Source: Yponomeuta sedellus
Taxonomy: Eukaryota > Arthropoda > Insecta > Lepidoptera > Yponomeutidae
Length of the DNA: 64,000 nt
Reading direction: 5' to 3'
Assembly (NCBI GenBank): GCA_934045075.1
Contig: OW203727.1
Coordinates: forward strand, 22,085,311-22,149,310
A program made the translations under genes and the position numbers. Of this stretch, positions 52,360 to 61,766 are shown one piece after another (the stretch's first letter is position 1; each line of letters starts with the position of its first letter). The notes under the pieces are model-generated. The model was not told the DNA's origin. It worked only from the letters and a program-made list of their open reading frames with translations, and did no database searches.

Positions 52360-52693
52360 GCCGTGGCCTGATCGAACCGAGTGATTGGCATCAATCGTTT
52401 GAGTTAAGCAACAACAGGCGCAGCCAGGTGCGGGATGGGTGACCGTCCCGTGACTGGCGCTAGTGGCATTTTTCCGAGCGCTTCCGTTCTTCGCAAGGCA
52501 CGTTAAACCGTTGGTGCTGGCTGTCATGTAATGGCAGTCGTTAAGCCGTGTCAGAGGCCTTATGGGCGGCCTGATAACTTCTGACAGTAAGGCTCAACCC
52601 GGACTTGGCCCCCGTGGTGGAGTATGGCCTAACCTTCCTGCGATGCAGGAAGAGTCCCGTGCCCTAGCAGTGGGGACATACGAAGGTTGATAT
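52360..52693 (+). repeat. 5S-derived SINE with 13 bp TSD
   Basis: Perfect duplication CGTACATTTGCAA at 52347-52359 and 52694-52706. Intact boxes: GAGTTAAGCAACAACAGGCG (A) and GGGATGGGTGACCGTCCCGT (C). The 3' end AGCAGTGGGGACATACGAAG resembles the RTE LINE end. The first ~10 bp of the head are missing. Confidence 0.85.
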
Positions 52694-52700
52694 CGTACAT

Positions 52701-53046
52701 TTGCAAATTTGTCATTGTCTGAAAATAGGACAGAAAATGTTCGCTCATAAAAACATAGAACTTTTTGCCGACATCTGCCTGGTCGGAATGGGACATCAGT
52801 CTTCGTCCAGTATAATGGCTGAATATCACACGCGTGACAAAAAAAGGTTTATTTTCACGACTCCATTAAATGGCGTTGCATGTGAGTTTTATTACTGGAA
52901 AGCCGTAAAAAAGAAGTGTTACTGTCAGAAGCCTCGTAGTTTTAGGGAACTTTTATTTGAACTATACCAAGGAATAGCTATTAGAAAATTAAAACATAAG
53001 CAGTATTTTCTATATGTGTGTAATTTTGAGGATTTATGGCAAGCAT
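52701..53046 (+). other. Unrecognised ORF ending at a SINE insertion
   Basis: A 115-codon frame starting at 52701 runs into the SINE. When the SINE and one TSD copy are mentally removed it meets a stop at once, so its original length was ~115 codons. I recognise no motif and do not call it a gene. Confidence 0.25.
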
Positions 53047-53352
53047 GGTCAAGGCAAGGCAAAAGCGCTCGTGGCCAAGTCGAACCGAGTGATTGGAATC
53101 AATCACTTGTGTTAAGCAACAAGAGGCGTGGTCAGGTGCAGGATACGTGACCGACCCGTGAAATGCTAGTGGCATTTTTCTAAGTGCTCTCGTGCTTCGC
53201 ATAGCTCCTTAAGACGTTGGTGCCGGCTGTTCATGTAATGGCAGTTTCAGCCAACCCGGAATTGGCCCCCGTGGTGGAGTATGGATTAACCTTCCTGTGA
53301 TGGAGGAAGAGACCCGTGCCCCAGCAGTGGGGACACACAAGGGTTAATATCG
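53047..53352 (+). repeat. 5S-derived SINE with 11 bp TSD
   Basis: Duplication ATGGCAAGCAT at 53036-53046 and 53353-53363. The head reads AGCGCTCGTGGCCAAGTCGA, box A TGTTAAGCAACAAGAGGCG, box C weakened (GGATACGTGACC). The copy lacks ~60 bp in the middle. Confidence 0.82.
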
Positions 53353-53928
53353 ATGGCAAGCATAATGTCCAACATTCCTGCATCGCGCAAGCAAAGTTTC
53401 TCACAGGACAAACCATAAATATAACGTCCGATTTTCAACAGTCAGACCGGCCGTCCCAGGCATACGATAAGACTGGCGGGGTTTCCCCTATAGTGGAAGA
53501 GCACGATTATTCGCCCTTCCCTATCTTCCCTTTAGTGGTGACTACTTTCAAATCAGAACTCACTTTGTGGAGAATTAGGAAAAAAGAAGTGCAACCCGGT
53601 ATATTTCCATGTATGTTTTGTCCTTGCTTGGTTACCACGGCATTCTAGTTTGGAACCAACACAAGTGATTGTATTGTGTGGAAATTATTACTAAAATTAC
53701 TGTAATTAAAATCATAAAGGAATTGTTCATTTTATAAAAGATTAACGATGAGATAGATAGTATTTTCTAAGGTTAACACGAGCAATAGACATAATTAAAA
53801 CTGTTTTTATACGGATTTATGGTCGTTTATTACGTTCTTTACAATTTTTCAACGTTTCTGCACTTTTTCAGGTGCCGTGGTCCCGGATGAGATAGATGTC
53901 AATCATACGTAACAAATTCTATGTTTCA

Positions 53929-54281
53929 TCATCATCATCATTATCGACCCATTATGTGCCCACCGAGGGACACGGGTGTCTTCCCTAAGGAAGGTGTAGG
54001 CCGTACTTCACCACGGGGGCCAAGTCCGGAGGCTTGCAAGTCTAGTGGCTGGTCTTAATTTCAGAAGTTTTCAAGCTGGCCTCTGACTTGGCTTAACGAC
54101 TGCCATCTAGGCAGCTGGCACCAACTGCTTAACGTGCCTTGCGAAGCACGGGACCGTTTGGAAAAATGCCACTCCCGTTAGTCATAGACGGTCACCCATG
54201 CATGCACTGAACGCCGCCTATGTTGCTTAAACTTCGTGAGCGTTCAAGATCACTGAGGCAGCCGGGACTACGAGCAATTCT
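53929..54281 (-). repeat. 5S-derived SINE, second subfamily, best copy
   Basis: The minus strand starts GCTCGTAGTCCCGGCTGCCT and contains AAGTTTAAGCAACATAGGCG and CATGGGTGACCGTC, again in 5S box order, then GGCATTTTTCCAAACGGTCC. It ends ATGGGTCGATAATGATGATG with a (GAT)n tail. Its head and tail differ from the first subfamily while the body is shared. Confidence 0.75.
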
Positions 54282-54302
54282 CCAATGGTTGATGAATTGG
54301 CT

Positions 54303-54440
54303 ATAGAGCCAGTTTCTGAACTGAGAAGTTCGCTAAGGAAATACCTAACTGTAGTGCTGTCTCTTCGATTTTTTCAGAAAAGAGCGTGACAGAACGTTAC
54401 TGAAGTATTTACTTCTATGTAAATACTTAGTATTTTTTAT
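54303..54440. mobile_element. MITE fragment (GGTTTCTGAATTG ends)
   Basis: AGCCAGTTTCTGAACTGAGA, GTGCTGTCTCTTCGATTTTT and AGAGCGTGACAGAACGTTAC match the element at 26932. A further diverged copy lies at 55142-55258. Confidence 0.5.
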
Positions 54441-54527
54441 TTATACAGGCTCCAATTTTTGTTTCTCAACCATTGGTAACAAATGTTGTAAAATCTTCGA
54501 TGTGTAACTCACATCGAAAAAATGTTT

Positions 54528-54640
54528 CTAGCGTCAGTCATAGACGGTCACCCATCTATGCACTGAACGCGCCCTATGTTGCTTTATCTTCGTGATCGCT
54601 TAAGATCACTCAGGCATCCGGGGTTACTAGCGATTCTAAG
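54528..54640 (-). repeat. 5S-derived SINE, second subfamily, head only
   Basis: The reversed head block (GACGGTCACCCATCTATGCA, GATCACTCAGGCATCCGGGG) without body or tail. Confidence 0.65.
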
Positions 54641-55436
54641 CGAAGCTAAGTAGTTAGTAGAACACAAACATTTGCTTTATCGCAATTAAAGTCTGTGCTA
54701 CTGTATAAAATGATACGTGTTAGCAAATAAATGATTTGAATTTGAGTTTGTAAATGAATTTGAGTCCAATCCAATCCTCTCAAGTGACTAATCGGCTGTC
54801 GCTCCTTCCATTATTCCCTGACTACGCTACATTAAAGCACGCCACGTAGTGGAGACATAACAAAATAACCTTTTAAGCACTTCTCCAATCTTTGCTTGCC
54901 TTTTTCTCACTGACAGACAAATAAAGAATGGAACTTCCACTTTTAATTTGTGGTATACGAGTATGGCGGCCTACGAAAGACAAGTTTCTGCGACGTCAGG
55001 GTTCAATTCTCATATAAACATTTGGTTTTAATTTACAAACGACACACCGGATCGCAATGAAACTGCTAATACGTTAAGATGACTCAAATCGAGGTTTGAC
55101 CGTGCTTATAACTGACAATAATAGAGGAAAAAGAAATTGTAGGGACAGTTTCTGAATTAAGAATTTCTAACTGAAGAGACAGCAGTACAGTAAGGTTACG
55201 TGTGACAGAAGGCTACTTAAGTATTTAGTTACTGAAGTTGTCAATCCTCAGAAACCAGTCTAAGCCTATTAGCCTCATAAGGATTTTCATAAAAGCTATT
55301 CTCAAGGCTATAAATTATTTTTGATAAGTTTATTCGCAAGTGTAAGCACGAGCAAATCTCAATTTGTGTACTCTAAGAGAATCGTTAAATTTTTATTTTG
55401 TTCCGGTCACCAATGTTTGATTTAAGGCCATTGTTT
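54641..55436. other. Mostly unrecognised; one MITE relic
   Basis: 55142-55258 carries CAGTTTCTGAATTAAGAATT and TCAGAAACCAGTC, diverged inverted ends of the MITE at 26932. I recognise nothing else. Confidence 0.4.
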
Positions 55437-55670
55437 ACTTCTTCTTCTTCAGGCTATATTAGTTCACTGCTGGACATAGCCCTCCCCTTATGAGCGTCAT
55501 AGCGAAAGATTGTGCCATAATTGGAGGGTAATGCCCATAATCCCCACGCTGGGCATGCGGGTTGGGGATCGAAGTTCGGTGGAATTTTACTGCAGGGGGC
55601 GCTGCTGCCCACCCCCCGGTTTGTGTCCCTTAGTCGCCTGTTACGACACCCGCGAGAAGAATCACTGGTA
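55437..55670 (-). repeat. RTE-type LINE 3' end, reversed
   Basis: TTCTTCTTCTTCAGGCTATA, CATTATCCC-type region and GGGCGCTGCTGCCCACCCCC, the reverse of 15375-15605. Confidence 0.65.
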
Positions 55671-55820
55671 AGACGCTTTTCTTGTGTCTATAAAACATTT
55701 ACTATTGTACGTGTACGTTTTTGAGTTCTTTTCCTTCTTTGTTATTAATGTTTCTTTTTTACGGGTTGTAAAGAATATTCTATCAATACCGTAACAAACA
55801 TAACAGAGGCAATGCCAGAG

Positions 55821-55888
55821 CCAGAGGCAATGTGTGTGCCATTATGTGAATGTTAAAATTCACATAGTGGCACACACATTGCCTCTGG
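55821..55888. repeat. 68 bp stem-loop
   Basis: CCAGAGGCAATGTGTGTGCC continues for 31 bp and pairs with one mismatch with its inverse at 55858-55888 across a 6 nt loop. The size is that of a small foldback element or a microRNA-like hairpin. Confidence 0.7.
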
Positions 55889-55916
55889 CCGTACACTAGG
55901 TTACCCTGTGTCGTGG

Positions 55917-56040
55917 GAGCCAAAAGCAACGACATCACAAACATGCAAACATCCAAGACCTGGAGCTTTTTTGTCCCCAGCCGGGGATCGGACCCTGGAC
56001 CTCTCGCATGGTAGGCAGATGTGCTACCGCTGCGCCCCAG
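55917..56040 (-). repeat. tRNA-derived SINE, third family
   Basis: Reversed GGGGCGCAGCGG (box A-like) and GGTCCGATCCCC (box B), with the body CTGGGGACAAAAAAGCTCCA. A relative lies at 49550-49676. Confidence 0.65.
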
Positions 56041-56042
56041 AG

Positions 56043-56640
56043 GTCGTCAAATGAAATGAAATGAAAAGGTTTTATTCAAAGTAGCGCAGAAGCTGCGTCT
56101 TAATGAACGTTACAATTCAAACTAGGTGTCCATTTCAAAATCTAGATCATTTTGGAGAAAAAATGGACAAAAAAACTCCAAACTTAGTCTTTTCAAAGTC
56201 CTTAATTAACATAGTTTACATAATTATTATAAACACTCATACATTGTACTGGCTATAATTCCAGACCTCATTGTCATCCAGATAATACTTTATGTTATAG
56301 TAGCCCTTTTGGCACAAAGTGTGCTTAACATATTTTTTGAACCGCGATTCAGGCAAGCTTAATATATCTTCAGGGATTTTATTATAGAAGCGTATACAAT
56401 GCCCCATGAAGGATGTATTAACCTTTGCCAGCCTAAATAGTGGGAACAAAAGTTTATGTTTATTTCTAGTATTCACATTGTGTTGGCTACCTAAAGTTAA
56501 AAACCTATTTAGAGGCTAAAAATTTCACCCATGCCCTTGTTCCTTAGCACGGGTTAGTGCATTAAAAATAAAAATAGTGTTACCTAAAGTTATCTAAATT
56601 ATCTTTCTATCTGTACATAGTCTACCCCTTATGTTATCCA
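56043..56640 (-). pseudogene. LINE C-terminus and 3' end, split by a mini-SINE
   Basis: The minus strand reads NTRNKHKLLFPLFRLAKVNT, HCIRFYNKIPEDILSLPESR and KYYLDDNEVW (56237-56476). The 3' end is TGAATAAAACCTTTTCATTT with (CATTT)n at 56043-56070. The reading resumes beyond the insertion at 56498-56579. Confidence 0.75.
56498..56579. repeat. 82 bp mini-derivative of the head-to-head tRNA-SINE
   Basis: Only the two family termini remain: AAAACCTATTTAGAGGCTAA to CACCCATGCC, joined to TTGTTCCTTAGCACGGGTTA to AAAAATAGTGT. A perfect 12 bp TSD TACCTAAAGTTA lies at 56486-56497 and 56580-56591. It contains no tRNA promoter. Confidence 0.85.
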
Positions 56641-56836
56641 TGCTCGGTTTTCGTCCTTGTGTGTACTGACAGTTATGTGGGTGGAAAAGAACGTAAATGA
56701 GCAAATGGTTTCTTTTATTCTCAACTAATGGAAGGCTTGTGACATGTCATTAACATCCTTTCTTCGTATGTTTCATTCAGATTTTTTATACAGTTCTCTT
56801 TGAATTGTACAGAATGCCTGGCAGAACGTTAGTAAG

Positions 56837-57049
56837 TACAGTCTATTAGCTTTAAAGATACACCTCGGCTACTATAGGATAGAATCTAATATCTTCGTGT
56901 AATAGAAATATCGGTACTAATACAACATTAAATTAAATGAACTTAATAAGAAAAGTTTTATACAGAGCAGGAAGTAGTATTACACTCGTGTGCTTTCGGC
57001 GAAAACCGAAGCCTACTTTAGAGCCCGAGGTATATTCTAAAAGCTAACA
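56837..57049. mobile_element. TA-flanked MITE
   Basis: CAGTCTATTAGCTTTAAAGA on the left and AAAAGCTAACAGACTA on the right, with TA at both flanks. Related to 28140-28382. Confidence 0.65.
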
Positions 57050-57250
57050 GACTATAACTAACCATAAATAAAGATACGTAATTTATTAGCCACTCGTGCA
57101 CTTTTACTAGTCCAAGTCTTTTTATTCGAGCAATAAAACCAGTGTAATACCTTTTAAAGGTACCTGTTTGGATAGTTCTGAGCCTAGTTCTCACATAAAG
57201 CCTAGAAAAATAGCTATAACGAATACCTGTAGCACTAAAATCTAACACAC
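57050..57250 (-). pseudogene. Conserved coding fragment of unknown family, copy 1
   Basis: The minus strand reads TGIRYSYFSRLYVRTRLRT, IQTGTF..., YYTGFIARIKRLGLVKVHEW. A second copy at 60968-61150 (+) keeps the same frame with mostly conservative changes and ends in a stop. The protein is not one I recognise; a transposon-encoded C-terminus is likely. Confidence 0.5.
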
Positions 57251-57339
57251 TGTAATACATTTGTTTTTATAATAAATAACTATTTATTGTTTTCCTAGGC
57301 TCCATTACACCTCCTCCAGTTGTCAGTCCTGTAGTTTCG

Positions 57340-57760
57340 AAGACAAATTGGCCTTTTTGCATCTACTTAATGAGATGATTTATACAGCGTCCAGTGGTAT
57401 CTTCACTCACACTAGATGGGTGAAGGGACCACTCCGACGCTGTAGTGCCGGGGACATGGTTTTATATACGGTGTTGGCTTGCCCAGCACCTATACCATCC
57501 TGACAGCTTAGTCGGCCTAGCCCACAGGAAAGACTAGTCAATACGTTCGGAGCCAACCAAGCCGCGGGTTTCCTCACGATGTTTTCCTTCACCGTTAGCG
57601 TGTGGTATTGCGACTACAAATTCGCCAATGTACGTAACTTTGAAATTAAACAAAGTCATTGGTATGTATGTACCAATGACTTTGTTTAATTTCAAAGTTA
57701 CGTATGGCTCGCACTCGGGATCGAACCTGGGGCTCTCGTTTGCCAGTCCATGGTTCTCTC
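57340..57760 (-). repeat. tRNA-derived SINE, with small internal inversion
   Basis: The reversed body (GAGATGATTTATACAGCGTC, GTTTCCTCACGATGTTTTCC) and box B (GGGATCGAACCTGG). At 57630-57702 a ~35 bp stretch (GTAACTTTGAAATTAAACAA) is followed by its own inverse, forming a hairpin. The head region is partly duplicated (GGTTCTCTCGTTTGCCAG). Confidence 0.7.
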
Positions 57761-58045
57761 GTTTGCCAGACCATGGTCAAAATGGGTTCGCGTAAATACA
57801 GTGCGGGCCGGCCGAGATCTTGCTTTGCTTTGGCACTCTGCGCTTTCACTATGAAGTGTTTGACTATGAAAATCTTCTTCTTATCGTATCGGTGACAAAC
57901 CATTCAGATTTTATTGGCCCAGAACTTGGCCAGGGCACACCATCTTCCGAGCCCTTTTACAAGCTCTTACAAGTTTACAAGGTTGGGCACGACGGACATG
58001 CAGTTAGATATCTAATAGTGTTGTGGGGAGGCTCCGCAAAAACAA
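57761..58045. other. No recognised feature
   Basis: No repeat end or coding motif recognised. Confidence 0.3.
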
Positions 58046-58560
58046 TGCTTAAAAACCTACTTAGAAGCTAAACATTCCATGCCGGGACTCGAAACCGCGA
58101 CCTCTGGCTAAATGTGCCAGCGCTCTTCCAACTGACCTAATGGGCGACTACCCGGCATCATTGAAATTTCGAACCTCTTTACAATGCTCTCCGTATTACG
58201 TACAGGCAGTGACATCTGGCTGAAGTAGACATAGACATCTTTTATTGGTAATATTCATTACAAGTCAAGACTCCGCACATAATAACAATCCAATTTAGAA
58301 ATAAGAATCAAATTTACAAATGTCCAAAAGAAAATATTACATGTCAATATCATAATTATGCAATCTGTCAGGTCAATCAATTATAGACAAAATAATAATA
58401 CATATATTATGTTGAGTAATTTACCTAATTATCATGCTAAATTCTGCTAAATAAGTGTTAAAAAGCTACGATATAACGATAGAATACGCTAAATCTTATA
58501 ATTTGCATCACTTGCAGTCCCGAATACCTACTTCGCCTTAGGGTTTTTAACAATTGTTAA
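58046..58560 (-). repeat. Old head-to-head-family tRNA-SINE, interrupted
   Basis: AAAAACCTACTTAGAAGCTA, reversed box B GGGACTCGAAACCG and the linker GTATTACGTACAGGCAGTGA run to 58229. Then ~270 bp of unrecognised AT-rich insert follow, after which the linker resumes (TTGCATCACTTGCAGTCCCG). Divergence is much higher than in the other copies. Confidence 0.6.
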
Positions 58561-59030
58561 GCGCCTCACCCATGTAGCCCTATTTACAGATGCTTCTGCA
58601 TCTGCCAACCTGGGGTCTTAATCTATTAAGTGAATTCCAGGTGGCCCAAGACAGCCTGTGACCTAGAGGCAGCACCTTCCTGAACTCAACAAAACAGTCG
58701 GAAGTCAGAAGCTGAGTTACGTCATAGGGCGATTCTCTTCGCAGGTATATTTTCTATCGGTGATGTGATAGATGCCACGAAACTTTTTCGGCTGTATACC
58801 CGTGTTATGAAATGCTATGAAAATTCAACACATCGTTATAATATTAAACGGGTGTATTCGTTTGATTATTATATTGATTATTTATTAGGTAAAACGTAAT
58901 AAACACATCAAGTTATTTTCTTTGTACTTAGTTCTTTAATTTTTCATATAATTATTTCGTAGTTAAAACAATGTAAAATCGTAGTAGTTTTTTTTCGCTC
59001 AATGAAAAGAACGTAAAGTTCTTACGTTCT
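58561..59030. other. Mostly unrecognised
   Basis: A single foldback-type end (ATTATTTATTAGGTAAAACG, ~58873) related to 5043 is present. Nothing else is recognised. Confidence 0.35.
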
Positions 59031-59205
59031 TTGCTATAGTAATTCAATATAGCAAAGAACGTAAGCACAAACTTGACATTTTTGCTATAGTAATTCAATA
59101 TAGCAAAGAACGTAAGAACAAACTTGACATTTTTGCTATAGTAATTCAATATAGCAAAGAACGTAAGAACAAACTTGACATTTTTGCTATAGTAATTCAG
59201 TACCT
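59020..59205. repeat. 51 bp tandem repeat with internal palindrome
   Basis: TTGCTATAGTAATTC starts at 59031, 59082, 59133 and 59184. Each unit contains the near-palindrome TTGCTATAGT..ATATAGCAA followed by GAACGTAAGAACAAACTTGA. The period is divisible by three, so a repeat-coded frame stays open on the minus strand; this is not a gene. Confidence 0.85.
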
Positions 59206-59211
59206 ATATTA

Positions 59212-59432
59212 TTATGTACTTGCTGTGCCCTGCGGTGTTACCCGTGGTTTATTGATTTTCCCATGGGAATAATACTTTCCCCGCAGTAAAATGTAGCCTA
59301 TGTTTTAATCTGGGTGTCAGCTAACTCAATACCAAATTTTATTTAAATCGCTCCAGCCCTTTAGACGTGAAGAAATAGCAAACATACACACTCACAAACT
59401 TTCGCCTTTATATTATTAGTGCGATGTGATTT
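59212..59432 (+). repeat. Retroelement tail repeat
   Basis: TTGCTGTGCCCTGCGGTGTT to CACAAACTTTCGCCTTTATA. Uninterrupted; a useful reference for the nested copies at 3580 and 12528. Confidence 0.65.
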
Positions 59433-59512
59433 CTTTGAGACGAGAAGTTTTCCTGTTTCTTCACATTAATATGTTGGTGAAATTTATTTTCCTTCTACTT
59501 TAGTGTACATTT

Positions 59513-59996
59513 CAATGCTCACGGAAAAACAAATAGGAAGTCTCGACTACGCAATATACATCAATTTGTCTTACTACAGATAAAATAACAATATTATCTG
59601 TTGTACCCCAGGAAAAATTACTGAGCTGGTCCACCAGTTCAAAGTCGCTCAGCGAGCTATGGAGAAAGCTATGCTCGGAGTTTCTCTGAAGGATAGGATT
59701 CGTAACGAATGCATCCGAAAGAGAACCAAAGTTATCGGCATAGCTTAGAGAAACAACAAGCTGAAGTAGCAGTGGGCTGGCCATATCTCGCGAAGAACCG
59801 ACAACCGTTTGAGTAAACGTGTTCTTGAGTGGAGACCGCGACACGGCAAACGTAGTGTAGGACGCCTTGTGCGATGACGATCTGCGAAAAACTGCCGGCA
59901 GATGCTGGATGCGGCAAGCTGAAGACATGGCGCTCATTAGAGAAGGGCTATGTCCAGCAGTGGACTACATAATATGAAGAGGAAGAAGAAGGAAAA
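59513..59996 (+). pseudogene. RTE-clade LINE pol C-terminus and 3' tail
   Basis: TLTEKQIGSL, then QRAMEKAMLGVSLKDRIRNE, KRTKVIGIA, WAGHISRRTDNRLSKRVLEW and RPRHGKRSVGR, broken by stops. The DNA then continues into GCTATGTCCAGCAGTGGACT and (GAA)n. It links the widespread CCAGCAGTGGAC tails of this window to an RTE protein. Confidence 0.8.
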
Positions 59997-60432
59997 TAAA
60001 CATAAAATATTTACAAAGATAAGAGAACAAACATTTTCTTAACTTCCAAACAATACAATCACTAGTCTTAGTCCCAGAATACGATACCCTGTGTTATAGT
60101 AACCAGGCAAGGAAACACAAACATGGCAAAGAAATAAAAGCATCCTATGTTTCGTAGACAAACGAGCGCAATTCATCTTCCAAAATCATGTTTATTCATG
60201 CTCTAACCAAACTCAAACAAACTCTCGGGAGAAAAAGTATCTTCCCGTATTTTGTTCCTCGCAAAACATTTGACATTATCTATGAGGCAGTTTCCTCCAC
60301 GCCATTAATCTTTCTACGGCTATAAAACACAAAGCGAAAAAGAGATAGAACGACCGCAAATTAATGTGACTAGCTCCTATATTACGCGCACCAAATGCTG
60401 AGCGATTTCACTCGTTTATTGTTATATTGAAG
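59997..60432. other. No recognised feature
   Basis: AT-rich. No repeat end or ORF recognised. Confidence 0.3.
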
Positions 60433-60860
60433 CGCTCGTGGCCCAGTGGAACCGAGTGATTGGAATCAAACACTTGGTTTAAGCAACAACAGGTTCGGTC
60501 AGGTGCTGGATGGGGGACCATCCCGTGACTACCGCTAGTGGCATTTTTTCCGAGCGTTTCCGTGGATCGCACGGCACGTTAAGCCGTTGGTGCGGGCTGT
60601 CATGTAATCGCAGTCGTTAAGCCATGCCAGAGGCCTTATCGGCGGCTTGATACGTTCTGACAGTTAGACCCACCAATGTCTTACATCCTCCACCAACCCG
60701 AACTTGGCCCCCGTAGTGGAGTATGGCCTAACGTTCCTGCGGTGCAGGAAGAGACTATCAATACTCTTTATTGCACTCCATACATACAAAACTCAAATAG
60801 CTAAATAACTATTTCAGACAACCTTAGGATGAATAGGACTGGAAATATTTCACAATGTTA
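60433..60860 (+). repeat. 5S-derived SINE fused to inverted LINE 3' end, copy 1
   Basis: The SINE (AAGCGCTCGTGGCCCAGTGG; box A TTTAAGCAACAACAGGTTCG; box C GATGGGGGACCATC) runs to GCAGGAAGAGA at ~60755. It then switches to CTATCAATACTCTTTATTGC, a reversed LINE 3' end. The same junction occurs at 63211. Confidence 0.75.
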
Positions 60861-60967
60861 GAGACCCCTAATTCAAAAACTAGGGGTCTGACGGAATCCT
60901 CGCAAAGTGTCATCTTTCTGTCTCTCCTCTATAGTGCAATAAAACACGGCAAGCGGTAACTCCACGG

Positions 60968-61150
60968 TCCAGGTGCTACAGGCATTCGTTATAGCCGTGT
61001 TTCTAGGCTTTATGTGAGAACTAGGCTCAGGACTATCCAGACAGGTATAAAAGGTATTAGGTACACTGGTTTTATTGCTCGAATAAAAAGTCTTGGACTA
61101 GTAAAAGTGGACGAGTGGCCAATACATTACGTATCTTTGTATGGTTAGTT
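60968..61150 (+). pseudogene. Conserved coding fragment of unknown family, copy 2
   Basis: The frame reads TGIRYSRVSRLYVRTRLRTI, then QTGIKGIRYTGFIARIKSLG, then LVKVDEWPIHYVSLYG and a TAG stop. It is conserved in frame with 57050-57250 on the other strand. In both copies a TA-flanked MITE follows within a few bases of the 3' end. Confidence 0.5.
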
Positions 61151-61151
61151 A

Positions 61152-61319
61152 CAGTCTGTTAGAATATACCTCGGGCTCTAGAGTAGGCTTCGGGTTTTGC
61201 CGAAAGTACACGAGTGTAATGTAAAGTTAAGTGCCATATTAGTTCCGATATTTGTATTACACGAATATATCCAATTCTATCCGATAGTACCCGAGGTATA
61301 TTCCAAACGCTAACAGACT
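61152..61319. mobile_element. TA-flanked MITE
   Basis: CAGTCTGTTAGAATATACCT at the left, AAACGCTAACAGACT at the right. Member of the 28140 family with an internal deletion. Confidence 0.6.
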
Positions 61320-61492
61320 ATATCAAGTTGGATTATTAAAATCAAGGATTTAACATTATTTGACCTATCTCTCTTTTATAACCAAGGAATAGTGCTACAC
61401 ATCTTCTGCGACTACTAGGTACTGTAATATAAGTATGAAAATGTTTCAAATACTAGCGCGCAATATATAATAATATATATAAATAATTATTA

Positions 61493-61615
<123 letters not shown>

Positions 61616-61766
61616 AGAATAAATGTTGAGCTTAAAATGCACTGAAAATTAATTAAAAACATCTGTTTGGGAAAACCAGCAAAGCGCTATTAAATATATA
61701 ATTTCGTTGGCCCCTTTAGCTTCAGTTAATAAGAACGCTGAAAGCTACGCGTCCATTGCGTATATA

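Noticed and set aside
52375..52470. Functional 5S rRNA gene
   Set aside because: Only the internal promoter part resembles 5S. The 5' and 3' stems that close the rRNA are absent and the sequence continues into a SINE body.
52701..53150. A 149-codon host gene
   Set aside because: The last third is SINE sequence. Without the SINE the frame stops at once, and no known motif is present.
59020..59205. CRISPR array
   Set aside because: Units are contiguous tandem repeats without unique spacers, in a eukaryotic genome.
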